DNA of 64,000 nucleotides, from positions 7,198,423 to 7,262,422 of the forward strand of contig JALIRH010000023.1 of the NCBI GenBank assembly GCA_023055505.1. Reading direction: 5' to 3'. Position numbers and translations under genes: made by a program. Origin of the DNA: Callipepla californica brunnescens. Taxonomy: Eukaryota; Chordata; Aves; Galliformes; Odontophoridae. This document shows positions 35,936-48,365 of this stretch, piece after piece (within the stretch, counting starts at the first letter, position 1; the number at the start of each line of letters is the position of its first letter). The notes beneath the pieces were generated by a model that saw only the letters and a program-made list of their open reading frames with translations, was not told where the DNA came from and did no database searches.

Positions 35936-36034
35936 AATGGCACTGAGGGATATGGTTTAGTGATGGGACTCAGAAGGTCAGGTCACTGGTCAGACTTGAT
36001 CTTTTCTCACCTAAACAATTCTATGATTCTCATT
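35936..36034 (+). mobile_element. short CR1 LINE 3' tail
   Basis: GGGATATGGTTTAGTGATGG, then GTCAGACTTGATCTTTTC and ACCTAAACAATTCTATGATT: the last ~100 bp of a CR1 ending in the ATTCTATGATTCT signature. Strongly 5'-truncated. Confidence 0.75.
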
Positions 36035-38417
36035 AAAAAATACTGTGAATGCAAAAAAAAATTTAATGGCTTCACACGGACACTGTATAACTACTTAGGG
36101 TTATTAAGTAGAATGCACAAACTACTTAGGGTTATTAAGTAGAATGCACAGAGTTGGAAATGGACAGAGGCTGAACACTGTTCTGAAGAAGCCTGTTCCC
36201 TCCTTGTTCTTCCCTTATATATCACTGATTTTCACTGCTGAAGGATTTTGAGGGAAAAGAATTGTTCTGAACAACTGCATGCACATTCTTACATTTTCCC
36301 GGAGTACCCTAGATTGTTATTTGACATTTGGAGAATCTTGTCTAAACCTTCCACTCCCTTCCTCGTATCCAGACTGTTAGCCACATTAAAAATGGAATAC
36401 ATGATATTTTGGTCATTTATAAAAAATGACTCTGATTCTGGCACATAAAGGTTAGCATGAAGCCATCATCAGTTAACTTACAGGCCTGCTATACCAAAGA
36501 TAAAAAAAGTCAAGAGATTTTGAAATTCCTTTGTACAATGACTTCCCTCAATAAATACTCAGGAATGCCAGCATATGCTAAATCGTATGTTACTGTGGCT
36601 GACCATACATAGCCACTCAACACATCTAACATAAGTTCATAATAATCTTCTAACTATAGCATTCTGCTTGGTTAGGAGACTAGCACTTCTCAAGAAGATA
36701 TTCTGCATTTTTCCCATTTACCCAGGCTTGGTAGTGCCTTCTGCCTACCCCTATCTTGCACCTGTAATAGTGATTGAAGCCACAGAGCAAGACAGATCAG
36801 TGTATGGACCTGCAGGAAATTAAAGCTTTCCATTTTTGACTCAGTTTATTCTCAGCTAATTGACTGGACTCACACACAGTACAACCACATACCCCAGCAA
36901 ATTCAAAGCAGGGAGTCAGTGACAGAGTGGCCTTGAAGATTATTCTGTCTACAAACTTGTACATACTGCTAGACTAAGTGTAGACTTATCCTTACTAATA
37001 TGGTAGAATAAATTGATTTCTTCCTCCAAATTAAACATTACGGAGAACAAAAATCCTTATAAGTTCGGTTACATCACAATTTTACCCTTCTCCTGGAGGC
37101 TAGAAAGAAGGAAGAAAACATGGTAATTAAGAACACTGCTAAGTCCATTTAAAGAGGGAGCAATATTCAAATCTGCATATCAAAAGAATTTTCATTTGTG
37201 TGCAATTTCCCTCTAATAACAAAGTAGCCTGAACTTCTAAATGACTGAAACTCCTGCAGTGCTATTGGAAAGATTTACCAGGAAAGAGGCAGCTGTTTCT
37301 ATATATGCTGAATGTCACAGATTATTTTGTTAGATCTACAGATAGAGCAAAGTAATTAAACATTAAGGCATTTTAGAGTCTCAAATTGAAAAATGTTTGG
37401 GAGAAAGACTTTTAATTATCATTTCAATGTTTATAGGGCATAATTTCCCTGTACCTTGGCACTTACTTCTATTAATATATTCAAGTTCTGTATGCTACAA
37501 TAACAACAAAAATCTGATCAGGCTTGAAAAGCCCAATATTATAGATAAGATTTTATAGCTAAAGGATGATGGATGCAAAACAAAATAAAGACAAAAACAA
37601 ACAGATGTAATCTAAAGTTAATTTAAGTCATTACACTACTGTAATTAAAAGCATGACTTTTTTTATTCATGTCATGCATGGGCAATTCTGCACCATATGG
37701 AAGCATTCAGCGTGTAGATTTGAGAACAGTATCTTTTGGTCTGTACTAGACTGATAACAGATGGAGTTTAAAAGGGCTGAGAGACAGAAAAAAAAAAGGA
37801 GAAAATTCCTTCCTTAATAAAATAATCTTACAAGAAACAGACTGTAATGTGTGCTTTTCTTTGTTGGATATTACGTAAGTAGCAGTTTTCTAAGCATCCA
37901 GTAGGCAGCACTAATTTCAGATTATAACAAATAAATAAATAAATGTAATCCAATGCAGCATTCACCAGAAAGAAACCACCTGGAAAGAAGGTTTAACACC
38001 TAACTAAATGTGCAGCTCTTGCTTATTCAGTCACAGACAGGAAGCACACTTGGTAGGCATCTGCCCATAACTAATACTAGTTCTGTACTTCAGGGATGGT
38101 GTCCATAGCAATGTCAGCTTGCCCTTTGTTACATTACATACTTATTTTGGTAACATTTACAGCTAGTAATTAGAGCAGTTGTAAGTATGCAGTACTCTGT
38201 ACATGTGGTGCAGATACATTTTAAGTGAGACAGTTGTACCATCTCACACCTCTGTCCCATAATACTGGCAATTTCCTGCAGAGCTCTTGCTTACAGTGTA
38301 TGGATAATTCTAGGTTTCATCTAGCACAAGGAGAGAAGCACATCAGACTTCGAGATATTTGCCTCCTTTTGTTTATCTATAAATTTTTCCATTTGCTTTA
38401 CATGGCCTGGTAGTGAA
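36035..38417. other. unique AT-rich non-coding stretch
   Basis: About 2.4 kb without recognised genes or transposons, apart from the 31-bp tandem duplication at 36089-36150 and an AAAT repeat at 37925-37945. Confidence 0.45.
36089..36150. repeat. perfect 31-bp tandem duplication with internal hairpin
   Basis: Two identical 31-bp units (36089-36119 and 36120-36150). Each holds the inverted pair CTACTTA / TAAGTAG around a 7-base GGGTTAT loop. Confidence 0.95.
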
Positions 38418-38635
38418 AGAACTAGGGGATATGGTTTCGAAGTAACAGAGGAGAGATTTAGATAAGGTGTTAGGTAGAACAATGAGGCACTGACACAACT
38501 TCACAGAGCAGCCCTACCTCTGGAACTGCTTTAGGCCAGGTTGGATAAGGCCCTTGGCAGCCTGAGCTGGGGGGGATTAGAACTGGCCGATCTCTAAGAT
38601 CCCTTCCAACTCAATCTATTCTGCAATTCCATTAT
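38418..38635 (+). mobile_element. CR1 LINE 3' tail
   Basis: GAACTAGGGGATATGGTTTC, GTTGGATAAGGCCCTTGGC and CCTTCCAACTCAATCTATTC are the successive parts of a CR1 3' untranslated end; the terminal octamers are mutated (TATTCTGCAATTCCATT). 5'-truncated. Confidence 0.82.
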
Positions 38636-38819
38636 TCAACCCCCTTTCATCTTGATTATTGATTTTCCTTTCCCTCCCATTCATGACAAAATGTAAAACG
38701 CCATTCATTTCTGAATATTTAGGAATTGTTTCTTTTAGAAATATTACAAGATGGAAAAATGTTTTTCAGACTTCAAGTAATAGTGTGCAGCATGATCCCC
38801 CTGCCATTCTTCATATTAT

Positions 38820-40200
38820 GGAATCATAGAACCATAGAACCACCAAGGTTGGAAGAGATCTCTAAGACCATCCAGTCCCACTCTCCACCTATCACCAGCA
38901 TTTCCACATTAAACCATGTCCCTCAGTACAGCATTCAAATGTTTCTTGAACACGCCCAGGGACAGTGACTCCACCACCTTCCTGGGCAGCCTGTTCCAGC
39001 ATCTGAATACCCTCTTGGAGAAGAAGTATTTCCTAACATCCAACCTGAATCATTCCTGGCACAACTTGAGGCCATTCCCTCTTGTCCTGTTGCTAGTTAC
39101 ACGGGAGCAAAGGGCAACTCACATCTCACCACGACGTCCGTTTAGACAGTCATAGAGAGTGATAAGGACTTTTAAAGACAAGTGTACAGAAAGCACTGAG
39201 AACCTCAGCATCAGGAAGTTATCTTCCACACTCTCTAGAAACCTCCTAGGCTGTTTCCTCTTTGCTGCACTGCATCTCCAACATATATCAGGGAAGTTGA
39301 AGTCCTTCATGAGAACAAGGACAGAACTTCTGCCAGCTGCTCATAGACTGCCTCATCTGCCTCTACATCCTAATTTGGCTTTCCATCACAGCCCCCTCCC
39401 TGGGATTTCTGCCTTGTTGGCCCTCCCCCTATCCTTGCCCATGGAGACTCAACCATATCATTTTCAGTCCCAACCTCGACAACATCAAAGCACTCTTTAA
39501 CACAGTGAACGACACCACCACCCCTCCTTCCTTGTCTGTCCCTTCTGGAGAGCTTATAGTTATCCACTGCAGCACTCCAGTCATGAGACTGTTCTCACCA
39601 TGTTTCCATAATGGCAACTACGTTATAGTTTGCCCACAGCACAATGGCTTCCAGCTCCTCCTGTTTTTTGCCCATGCTGTGTGCACTAGAGTAGATGCAG
39701 TCCAGCTGAGCCCCTTTCCCAATCACCAACTTGATCACTGATCCCCTAGGTTCATCTGCAGCAGCCTGGTTTAATCCCCTTCCCCCTTTACGCCTAGTTT
39801 AAAGCCCTCTCAATGATCCCTGCCAGCTCTTGGGCTAGGATCCATTTTCCCCCTTTGAGACAGGCAAGACCTATCCACAGACATCAGGCCAGGTGCCAAG
39901 TAAACTGCCCCATGATCAAAAAAAACAAATAAAGAAAAAGAAAAAAAAATCTTGCATTTGCACCAGATTCTCAGCCAATATTTCTGAGATTAGTTTCCCT
40001 TCTCCTTTCAGTATCCTTCCCTGCTACTGAAGGGATAGAGGAAAATACAACCTCTACACCCACCCCATCCACTAAATGCCCCAGTGCCCTGGGGACTAAT
40101 CCCCTAAGGATTTTTATTGATAATCCTCAGGCTCCTCTCAGTGACTTCACTGATGCTGGCAATTAGACGTGCAGACCGGACTAGGAAGTTTCCTAGACAT
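38820..40200 (-). mobile_element. CR1 LINE: 3' UTR, endonuclease and ORF1, RT deleted
   Basis: The left edge GGAATCATAGAACCATAGAA, then CCAAGGTTGGAAGAGATC and CAGTCCCACTCTCCACC is a CR1 3' end. The 3' UTR runs to about 39140, where the sequence jumps to the complement of the endonuclease (39119-39310 minus frame: MKDFNFPDICWR, FLESVEDNFL; 39370-39567: LSRRDRQGRRGGGVVHCV). At about 39775 it enters ORF1 (complement of the GTTTAAA-stop end) and continues to about 40200. RT and linker are absent. Only two joints, near 39143 and 39775, separate the blocks. Confidence 0.87.
39370..39567 (-). pseudogene. CR1 endonuclease fragment
   Basis: The frame reads MDNYKLSRRDRQGRRGGGVV and HCVKECFDVVEVGTEND: the GYKLFRRDRQGRRGGGVALYV block of CR1 endonuclease with several substitutions. 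A neighbouring minus frame (39429-39617) holds the preceding ETWWD area in a shifted state. Inactive. Confidence 0.8.
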
Positions 40201-41286
40201 ATCCATCACTCATTACCTTCTAGTTAAACAATACACTGTTTATTCTTTTATCCCAACTTCATCACTGAAGTCTACTTCATTTCGATCAAAATGAAAACCA
40301 GGATATATATTTTTAAAATATATGTATGATTTTTAATTACAGCATTCAGGCAATAACATCCAAGTTGAATCTTAGTAAATGTATTTACCTACTTTCAACA
40401 ATGCAGTCAAATGTCTTAAGTAAAGCTCTAATGTCTTGCATAAAGTCCATAAAGTAGAAAGATCCTTTCTTCTCTGACAAATACTAGTGGATAAAATTCA
40501 AAGGATAATACACTGATAAGAAATGATTTTATAGCAGCATAGAAAATATAAGTTGTTGGAAATAAGTAATGCAATCTGCTGCCATGACAACAAAGTCTAA
40601 ATTCCATATTCAAGAGTAAACCAGTTCCTCAATGAAATATAAACTGCTTTCCTAAGCAAACTGAAAATGATTTTTGGTCTCACTAGTACACATAAACATT
40701 AAAAAAATTAACATGGTGACTATAGAACCCCACTTCAAAACAAGAGACATCTACAATAAAAAATAGTAGAATTGTCTCTGAAGTAAAATGAAACAAACAA
40801 ACAAATAAAGTAATATGCCATATGTTTCAAAGAATAATAACACGCTAAAGGAACACCAACATAACAGTTTATCAGGTATTTCTGGCCTTACCAGTACTGC
40901 TTTTAAAAATCAAATCCAACTGATATTAGTCCAACTTTGGACACATACAAAGTGCCTTTAAGGAGAAACACTCTTCTTCAGCCAGAAGAGATTAATGTAA
41001 CACACAAACCTGTGTTACTGCCTTCTACCCCTTCTTGTCAAGGACAGAATGATCTTTCTTTAAGTATAAATTCAGTGCTATTCTTTAAACAGTACAACCC
41101 TAGATAATTAATGAGGAATCATTTCTTGCTTGTAAGTATTTCTGCAACTTAGCTACTTTGTCAATAAATTTGAAGTTCTGTTCAAATAGTGGTTGACCAC
41201 AAGTATTCAGATCAGATAAGCAATAAGAAGTCTCTGTAACAGAAGCACGTGAATTCTGTGGACAGCATTCCAGTGATTTAGAATGA
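40201..41286. other. unique AT-rich non-coding stretch
   Basis: No gene or transposon recognised; an AAAC/AAAT-rich bit near 40790-40810. Confidence 0.45.
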
Positions 41287-41945
41287 ATCACAGAATGCTT
41301 TAAGGTGGAGGGGATCTTATCACCCTCTTCCTCATCCTTATCTTCCAGTTCCCACCCACCCATCCAATCTGCCTTGGGGTTGTGGCATCCACAACTTTAC
41401 TGGACAACTAGTTCCAGTGCCTTGAAAATCTTTGAGTAAGTAATTTCTGCCTAACATCTAAAATAAATCTCCACTTTGTTAGTTTAAAGCTGTTCCCCCT
41501 TCTTTCACTATCAAACTGTGTAAAAAAAAAAAAATGATGTCCCTCCTGTTTTAAGCTCCCTTCAAATTCTGTAAGGCCGCAGTAAGGTCTCCTCGCAGCC
41601 ATCTCTTCTCAAAGCTGAACAGGCCTAACTCCTTCAGCCTGTCTTCATAACAGGAGTGCTGCTGCCCCCTAATCATCTTCACAGCTCTCCTCTGGACCCG
41701 CTATAACAGCTCCACATTCTTCTTGTGCTGGGGACATGAGGCATGGGTGCAGTACATCCAGATGGGGCCGCACAAGGGCAGAGCAGAAGGGTACAAATCC
41801 CCTCCCTCTCTCTGCTGCCACTCCTCTGTTGATGCAGCTCAGGACAGTTGGCCTTCTGGGCTGCAAGCACATACCACTAGTCTGTGTACAGCTTTTCATC
41901 CCCCAGAACCCCTAAGTTTTTCTCCATAGGGCAGCTCTGAAAAAG
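41287..41945 (-). mobile_element. CR1 LINE 3' part
   Basis: Minus-strand CR1 of a more diverged kind. The edge is ATCACAGAATGCTTTAAGG, then a shortened entry, GCATCCACAACTTTACTGG, TTTCTGCCTAACATCTAAA and CTGAACAGGCCTAACTCCTT. Further on are GCTCTCCTCTGGACCCGC, CATCCAGATGGGGCCGCAC and GATGCAGCTCAGGACAG (end of ORF2). It contains an A13 run at about 41522-41534. It ends near 41945. Confidence 0.85.
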
Positions 41946-43164
41946 TATTTTTCCCAGAAAAAGTTTTTAACATCTAGGTCTTATCTGGCCACAGATTCAT
42001 GACAGTGCCTACCATCATTTCTGTTATTCAGCTGCTAATAGCACTCTGATGCAAGAAACTTATCATTTCTGAATTAGTCTTAAACAACACCAGACTTGAT
42101 ACGAATCTCTTTACAAACTTCTATCACTCATCCCTATATTTTCCCTCCACTGTTTCTTCATGATAACTATTTTTAGGTCAGGATTTTTTTGAAATATATC
42201 AACATTAGCCCAATGTAATAAAAACAGAATTAGGGTGCAGGTTTCAATTATTTTTCAGCATTTACACAATACATAAATCCTTTGCCTTCACTGCCAGCAA
42301 CTACAGAATCTTTGATTAAGATAATAGAGGGTGAATTAATCATTTTTCTGGAGAGAGAGTGAACAAAGAGTTGCTCTTAAAAGGGGAATAAGGCTTTTTT
42401 CTGGTTGGTGCTCACTCTCACAAGGAGCTGCATATTATTCTATGTTGCAGAGTGGCTTCACCTATGTTGCATGTAACATCACATAATTATCTAGGGAATG
42501 TATCTGATTGAATATGCATTTTTTAGCTGCTAATTTTAATATAATTTGTTACCTTTTTTTGCTTTGTACCTTATCTATTACAGACAACTTTCACATCTGA
42601 AAATCAACAAAGTACATAAAACAGGGAATGATCCATGTGGAAAACTCACTTCATGACCTTTATGACGTCTTCTTTCCTTGTCATATCTCATAAAAGATAC
42701 AGCTAGTAAAGGACCTCACAGATTGATGGTGAAATACTCATGCTGTTAAAGATTGGATCTGTGGTGTGTTGCAAGAACTACGAGACAGAAAATCTACCAA
42801 AGTCTCCTTTTTTTCAGTAATCTCATTATATATATATATATACACATCTTATATGTATATTTATAACTATGCATTACAAGAGGGTGACACTTGCTCTGGA
42901 TTGATGCTTAAAACTAAAACAACTAACTAAAAGCATTCTTCATACAAAATTTTCCTTTTAAACTATTTGTTAACCATTTAAACCGTTCCAGAGTTGAAAA
43001 GTAACTCCTGAAGTTTTTTATCTAGGCAGGTATGTAGGTATCACTCTCAATAAGTGATTTGGATGGATGTTTTATGTTTCACTGAGCAGGCCAGACAGGA
43101 CAGCTAGAGAGAATATTAAGTGCCACTGGAAGATGCTATCTGTGAAAGAAAGTTGGTCTTTTGT
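41946..43164. other. unique AT-rich non-coding stretch
   Basis: No gene or transposon recognised. TA repeats lie at 42826-42862. Confidence 0.45.
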
Positions 43165-43563
43165 CCTTACAGGCTGAGAGAGCTGGAGCTGTTCAGCATA
43201 GAGAAGAGAAGGCTCAAAGGTGGCCTGATAGCAGCCTGTCAGCATCTAAAGGGGACACGCAGGTGAAAGAAGAGGACGGACTCTGTAGCAGGATATGTTG
43301 TCATAAGACAAGGGGAAATGGTTCCAAACTAATGGAGGGGAGATTTAGTCTGGATGTAAGGAATAATTTTTTAATAAGAGTGGCAACAACTGGAACAGGT
43401 CACCCAGAAAGGTGGTAGATGCCCTGTCCCTAGAGACTTTCAACACCAAGCTGGATGGCCTCTTAGCACCTGATGTGGATGTAGGTGTCCCTGTTCATTG
43501 CACAGGAGCTGTACTAGATGATCTTTAAGAGCCCCTTCCAACTCAAACAACTCTATGATTCTT
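43165..43563 (+). mobile_element. CR1 LINE 3' tail
   Basis: Plus-strand CR1: GCTGAGAGAGCTGGAGCTGT, GAAGAGAAGGCTCAAAGGT, AAGACAAGGGGAAATGG, GGAACAGGTCACCCAGAAAG, CTGTACTAGATGATCTTTAA and CCTTCCAACTCAAAC, ending CTCTATGATTCTTTT. This is a typical 5'-truncated 400-bp tail with intact 3' end. The 85-codon frame at 43161-43418 is read-through of this tail, not a gene. Confidence 0.93.
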
Positions 43564-43760
43564 TTGATTGTTTTCTTATGAACTCCCACTTTCCAGCCCT
43601 GTGCTCGCTCGACTTCCTCTCTTCAAAAATAAAAAAAAAAAGAAAAGAAAAAAGAAAACTAACAAAACAGACCTGGTATCTTAGCACAGGTGAGATTTAC
43701 TTTCTGTGGCTGCGTGTCAGACTCCCTGGTTTGCAAGACCTTGAGATATACCTGAGAATA
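43564..43760. other. unique stretch before the CpG cluster
   Basis: AT-rich with an A-rich stretch at 43627-43665. Nothing recognisable. Confidence 0.4.
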
Positions 43761-43906
43761 CGTAGGCATACATACATACATAGGCGCATTGGGGGCTGCT
43801 GCCGCTGCCTGGGACGCGAAGCAGCGCCACGTGCGCCGCTGAGGACACCTGCTGGCCGCACTGGGAACTGCACCCCCGAGGTCGGGGAGGAGCGCGCACA
43901 GACCGA
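43761..43906. promoter_or_regulatory. short CpG cluster, possible regulatory element
   Basis: About 15 CpG dinucleotides by hand count in about 145 bp, in a window otherwise poor in CpG. It contains CACGTG (an E-box) near 43829 and, on the minus strand at 43844-43855, CCAGCAGGTGTC, which fits the CTCF core pattern at 11 of 12 positions. No repeat family explains it. It is too short for a classic CpG island, and no transcript start is evident. Function is inferred. Confidence 0.35.
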
Positions 43907-46900
43907 ATTGTGACAAGATGGTTAAGAAAACTAAAGACAGAACACGTGATGGACAGGAAAGAAAACCTAATTACTGTGACTATACTTCATTTGATACAGC
44001 AGTGTTGATAATGATGACAAGTTTGAGTGGATAATACAAGCAAAGCGATTTGTAACAAAACTCGTGATAGGTTCATTTGCGGGTTCTGTGCAAGGGTACA
44101 GAGCCTGCAGCAGGAGTGGCTCAAACATCATCAGTGGAGAAGGCAACCCTGGTCCAAACGCATCTGTAGAAGCAGGTGAAACATTCCGTTATTGGGAGAG
44201 AAACACAGGGTTAAATGCTTGATATGAAAATCTAGTTTTTGACACTTTCATTTCATGTTCAGACAAACTAGTTTGCCACCCTAGTCCAGAATTGTGCCCG
44301 CTGCCAAAAAAAAAAAAAAAAAAATTAACAAAAAACATTATCTAACATACACTGGGATGGCAGCAGCATGCAGTTGGGATCATTATTTATTTAAAACTGC
44401 ACCTAGCAAATGACTTCAACCTATAATCCAATAGGCGCTATGGATCTAGAGTAATGCTTTTCTTCTTAACAAAGCTCAGAATTAACTCTGACTCTCCATT
44501 TTAATTCTATTAGTCTCTAAAAATTATCTAATAATCTCTCTGAGTATTCAGAAAGATCAGAAACATTTGAAAAGTGTTAAGTTGCTATTCCCTGTGACAG
44601 CGTTTGATTTACTTAACATATATAACTTTGTTACAGTTACAGCAATGGCGTTAACAGGTTAACAGAACGCAACGCAAACCTGAAAGTAAAGTGCTCGGAA
44701 GCTTTAAGCTCTATATATGATCTCTGATGCCACCTACTGACCAAACTGACATGGAGGTTTTTCTTGTCTGTGGGGAAGGACATCTTTGCAACTTACAGAA
44801 TATCTCAGAATTCGCAAATTCTTCAGACTACTTGAAAAGTACAAGGTATCCCTTTCAGTCACCATTACCAAGCTCCATTTTTAACACAGCAGCTTGCAGC
44901 GGCTGGCAGGGCGTTTTGGGTTGAAGGAGAGCAAAAAGCAAACCAATTTCACAATCTTTTCTGAAGATAGAGTATGTGTATAGAAGTGTATAGAGCTGTG
45001 CTGTTTTAGCACAGTGAAACAAAACAAGCATAGAATATCTATAAATGAAAGCACTTTCGAGATGTGTCCAGAAGTTTTCCTGTGGAAATAAACTATGTTC
45101 ACACATTTGTGCCACATTGCACACAGAATTGTAACAGACAAGGAGAAGTTTAGTGAACAGTTCCCTCTAAGTTTCATGCATGTTTTGTCATTCAGATCCC
45201 ATTCAATTTTCACCCTAATCTGCAAATGAAGTTTAGTCTCCTGAAAAATAAATTAATGGATGTATTAAAATTGTTACATGATCAAGGTAGAAGTGTAGGA
45301 ATCAGATGTATTTGTGAGAGAAGGGAAAACACTTTCACTATATACACATGAAGAAAAATTCTTACTCTTCCTATGTTTTGTTAAAAAATGCTTTTTACAA
45401 TCTGGTAACAGAGATAAAGATTTAACAACTTTGAAGAAGTCCACTATGTTACTGTTTGTGGCCCAGGAGTATAAAAGAAGAAAACAACCTAGGCTCTGAA
45501 CAGTTACAAAGACACTTGAGGAATACTGAACTACTGTTGTAGATTCTTCTTAGACCTATATTATTGCTGATGTCCATTTCAGCTACAAAGGCTGTGACTA
45601 GTTTAAAAGGAAGGAGAAAAAAAAGAAGGTCAGTTTGTGTAGACCGCCATGTGAAAAAGAATTACGTTGGTAATAACACAGCATTCGTGAAATTGCCATC
45701 TCAGAGCTACCTCTGATTTTTCTTTTAAAAACTGTCATTAACTGCAGGCAGAAATGTTTCCAGTGTCTCAGTTGTCTCATCTGCACCAAGGATCAGCCCT
45801 GCTCTAGTCCAGAGTGGGATCTAGCGGTGGACAAACATCTGCTTGAATCTGTTTGGTATGAGGAAAAGCCTATGGAGACTCCCATGGGCATGCAATTCTG
45901 AAACTTTTCATTAGGGCTTAACACATCTTTACAGCTTTCTTCTGGTGTAGTCATGCCTCTGTCCTGATGATTCCATTATAAGCTATAAACTTACAATTGA
46001 CAGGTTACAGCAGGCTTGGAATTGTAAGAAGTTTTAACTGTTTTAACCAGCCATGTCTCCTAATACAACTGAAAATAATGTCATATTCTTTCCAAAACTA
46101 GCAACCTTCAGAGATGAAAGATTTTTCTAAGATGGTCATGAAAGCTGTTTTGCTTTCCTGTCAGAATAATATTGAAGAATTTTTTCACCATAAAACAGGC
46201 TTTAAGACTGAACTAAAAAGAAACACAACACATATGACTCATATGAAATGAAACTGTACGAAGTGGGATTTGAACTTCTCTGCCTTTGTCTAGGACTTAT
46301 TAGTTGTAAATGTTTCAGTTTTGTGTCTATTATCCGTGTTACTTCAAAGGCCGACTTCACACACAAGTTTAGTGTATTTTTGATTGAGGCATGTCTGTCA
46401 TGGCAAAATGACCACATATGCATGTCACTTTTTACCTTGATCTGAAAATTCATTTCTTGATCATATCATGTCTTCTTCTGGATGTATTTCTTTTTACAAG
46501 CCATAATCTACTTCTTTGTATATAATAATTTTGATCCCTAATCCTATTCATGATTTTATTAAGAGATTACTTCTTAAAACACTGAAGCATGAAGAAGAAG
46601 GATGAAGACAGTGTTTCTCCTGGCCATACACATTATGCCATCTAAAACATATAGCAGCTGGGGAACTAAATATCTGTAACTAAGATGGTAGTACATAGTC
46701 CACGTCACGGTGATCTGGGATTCAAATTTTTGGTTTTCCTAAACTTACTTCTTTGTCAGAACTTGCTTGTAAAACAGCTGTATTATTCCTTCACTGCACC
46801 CAGCTGCTTGATTTCTGATATGAGCTTGTGTTTTTCACTTTTTTTCTAACAACTGATTCACAGAACAATGACATGTGATTCAGCAGCACACACGGTCTTA

Positions 46901-47285
46901 CCTAAGGGAGAGGAGAAAGCAGCTTGTTTCCACAGTAACAGTAAGTCCTAGAAACCTAGTTAAATGGATCGAGTTAAAGAATGAGTGACTCCTGAATAAT
47001 AAACCTGTTTTAGAAAGTGCCTTCTCCTTTACCTGTGAAGAAGTTGCTTTAAGTGCTCTGCGTGAAAGTCTAGAATAATACCTATCTATCCACTTTGTTG
47101 TATGCAATATGATGTGACAATGGACATTCAAGAAACAAATAAAGAAAGAAACAAACAAATAAGAATAAATCTTGCCACTGTGGAGATATTAAGCAGATGA
47201 TGTCTTACACAGATATCAATTCAATTGAATGATGGGTAAAATAACAACAGCATTTTTCCCAGGCTTTGTGTAGCACACTGTTTAA
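43907..47285. other. unique non-coding stretch
   Basis: About 3.4 kb with no gene, RNA or transposon recognised. It includes an A19 run at 44306-44324. The frames at 44855-45124 and 44881-45225 (-) are anonymous overlapping ORFs without family features. Confidence 0.45.
44306..44324. repeat. A19 homopolymer
   Basis: Run of 19 A after GCTGCC; no retrocopy recognised upstream. Confidence 0.9.
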
Positions 47286-47798
47286 TCATAGAATCATAGA
47301 ATGACCAAGTTGGAAAAGACTTGTAAGATCATTTAGACAAACTGTCCACCTACCATCAATATTTCTGCACTAAACCATGTCCCTTAGTATCACATCTAAA
47401 CGTTTCCTGAACACTTCCAGGGACAGTGATTCAACCAGTCCACTGGACAGCCCATTACAGTAACTGACCAATCTTTCAGAGAAGAAATTCTTCCTAATAT
47501 CTAGCCTGAACATCACCTGGTGCAACTGAAGCCGCTCCCTCCTGTTCTATTTTCAGTTACGTGGGAGGAGAGGCTGACCCCTTTCTCAACATGACTTCCT
47601 TGCAAGTAGATGTAGAGAGCACTTAGTCTTGTTGAACTTCATACAGCCGGTCTCAGCCCAGCAATCCATCCTGTCCAGATCCCTCTGTAGGGCCTTCCTA
47701 CCCTCAGGCAGTTCAACACTTCTTCCCAACTTGGCATCATCTTCAAACTTACTGAGTTCGAAGTAAGTCAAACCTCTTGTCTAGGTCATCTATTCCCA
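47286..47798 (-). mobile_element. CR1 LINE: 3' UTR joined to RT C-terminal part
   Basis: The edge TCATAGAATCATAGAATGAC, then CAAGTTGGAAAAGACTTG is an intact CR1 3' end with two octamers. The 3' UTR reaches about 47600, then jumps into ORF2. The minus frame at 47586-47771 reads [19 protein letters not shown] (FADD changed to FEDD) and [16 protein letters not shown]. About 300 bp of ORF2 C-terminus are deleted at the joint. It ends near 47798. Confidence 0.88.
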
Positions 47799-48365
47799 GA
47801 ACTCATTTAACAGTTGTCAGTGGAGGCAAAGATATCTCACTGGAGATCCCTGACTGCCTGAGGCCCTCCAAGTGTAATCAGTTTTTTTCCTTTGTTTCTC
47901 TGTCCACAGCTGCTGCATTTGAGCATGTCCTCACTTGCTGCAGACTGGGGCTTTGCTACTCTGATATCACTGCTATGTTTTCCATTGCATCACAGTACTA
48001 CAGTAGCTGTGCAGTGAAACCTTTTGGACTGTAAGTAGAAGGCAGTGTAAAGATCCATGTGTGCTTGATTTGTGGAGATTACCCATCTTGTGCCCCACAC
48101 AGAAGTAAAGCAGTGCCTTCTCTCTCAACATTGGCCTTTGCAGTGTGTCATGGCAGATTCTAAACAGATAACAGCAGCATCAGACCAGCACCAAGGGCAT
48201 CCTTGCTGCTCACCCCAGACTTCACAGACATGTACAGTTGCAGTGCAGTTGCAAGCTGGAAAAGTGAGACTCTGTGCCTGGCAACAAGCAGCAAGGGCCA
48301 TGTGGTCACAGTCCACTGCTGCATATGTCACTATCGTTTGATTGATTGTTTGTTTGTTTATGTTT
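47799..48365 (+). other. non-CR1 island with splice-bounded segment (47910-48030)
   Basis: A stretch between two CR1 pieces that I cannot assign to any repeat. It contains a good acceptor-like sequence (pyrimidine tract then TCTGTCCACAG, ending at 47909). A 121-bp segment open in one frame (AAAFEHVLTCCRLGLCYSD...) follows, then the donor-like GTAAGT at 48031-48036. GC content is higher than in surrounding unique DNA. It could be an orphan exon, a piece of unrecognised repeat, or chance. I do not recognise the peptide. Confidence 0.25.

Noticed and set aside
43518..43913. 131-codon frame across the CpG cluster
   Set aside because: It combines a K-rich segment from an A-rich tract with an R-rich segment from the CpG patch; no domain, and opposite-strand frames are equally open.
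46255..46290. tRNA-like T-arm (GGGATTTGAAC, minus-strand GTTCAAATCCC)
   Set aside because: The stem around the loop does not pair and no A-box or acceptor stem is found at the right spacing on either strand.
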